From: Glandiceps talaboti
Taxonomy: Eukaryota > Hemichordata > Enteropneusta > Spengelidae
Assembly (NCBI RefSeq): GCF_964340395.1
Contig: NC_135562.1
Coordinates: 10,237,634-10,270,133, forward strand
Direction: 5' to 3'
Length of the DNA: 32,500 nucleotides
Each line of letters opens with the position of its first letter. Position 1 is the first letter of the stretch. Under the pieces are notes generated by a model. That model saw only the letters and a list, made by a program, of their open reading frames with translations, was not told the DNA's origin and did not search any database. Below are positions 32,160 through 32,500 of this stretch, one piece after another. The position numbers and the translations under genes are program-made.

Positions 32160-32500
32160 AACGTCCACTGACTCAAAACATTACCCTATGTATGTGCAAC
32201 ATCCACCAACTCAAAACATTACCCTATGTATGTCCAATGACTCAAAACATTACCCTATGTATGTGCAACGTCCATTGACCCCAAACATTACCCTATGTAT
32301 GTGCAACATCCACCAACTCAAAACATTACCCTATGTATGTGCAATGTCCACCAACTCAAAACATTACCCTATGTATGTGCAACGTCCACCAACCCAAAAC
32401 ATTACCCTATATATGTGCAACATCCACCAACCCAAAACATTACCCTATGTATGTGCAACGTCCACTGACCCTAAACATTACCCTATGTATGTGCAACGTC
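32160..32500. repeat. 38-bp minisatellite running off the window end
   Basis: The unit is approximately CAACGTCCACCAACTCAAAA CATTACCCTATGTATGTG (38 bp), about nine copies, one shortened near 32232. The array continues past the window edge. Confidence 0.95.

Overview
This window looks like nuclear DNA of an animal, most likely a marine invertebrate. It is AT-rich (roughly two thirds A+T by eye), almost entirely intronic, and full of minisatellites, long GA/CT, GT/CA and CAGA microsatellites, poly-G/poly-C runs, short inverted-repeat transposons, a tRNA-derived SINE and a LINE 3' end. I could not fix the species. The repeat style and the good conservation of the gene with vertebrates make a deuterostome such as a hemichordate plausible, but that is weak inference.

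One gene dominates. On the minus strand, from about 27476 down to 5435 (possibly 880), I reconstructed ten exons of a MYT1/MYT1L/ST18-family transcription factor, the neural C2HC zinc-finger family. Every splice junction has AG/GT borders and all phases fit. In transcript order the exons are 27367-27476 (acidic N-terminus, SUMO-type motif), 26171-26234 (conserved basic RTRAKG motif), 25319-25343 (25 bp), 24649-24711 (finger 1, first half), 20248-21677 (finger 1 second half, nuclear localisation signals, acidic and Ser/Thr-rich regions), 13213-13726 (Pro-rich repeats, finger 2 first half), 11079-11119 (finger 2 second half), 9941-9968 (28-bp linker), 6881-6943 (finger 3 first half) and 5435-5542 (finger 3 second half and the start of the linker to the MYT1 domain). 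Together they give about 814 codons. The MYT1 domain body, the C-terminal finger cluster and the coiled coil would lie outside the window or at its low-coordinate edge. The true start codon is not proven.

Three more exon-like segments are phase-compatible but unproven: a 9-nt microexon (13968-13976), a 69-nt cassette (16796-16864) and a 75-nt exon (880-954). Exon 27367-27476 also contains an internal, equally good donor that would keep the frame. The locus therefore looks built for alternative splicing.

The remainder is intron and 5' flank. Notable items are a 71-bp tandem array that copies the finger-1 acceptor, complementary AG and TC tracts on either side of the finger-3 exon, three foldback elements (14511-14644, 21963-22320, 26384-26725), a hAT-like MITE (10493-10869), a two-copy inverted-repeat transposon (11598-11961, 18726-19107), a SINE (17621-17981), a LINE end (22650-23102) and at least eight minisatellites. 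The long ORFs over 7657-8613, 6359-7086, 19862-20237 and the GA/CT/GT tracts are artefacts of repeats without stop codons. I found no rRNA, functional tRNA, CRISPR array or second gene, and no evidence of a wholly new biological system. The best leads are the splicing-related features of the MYT1-type gene.
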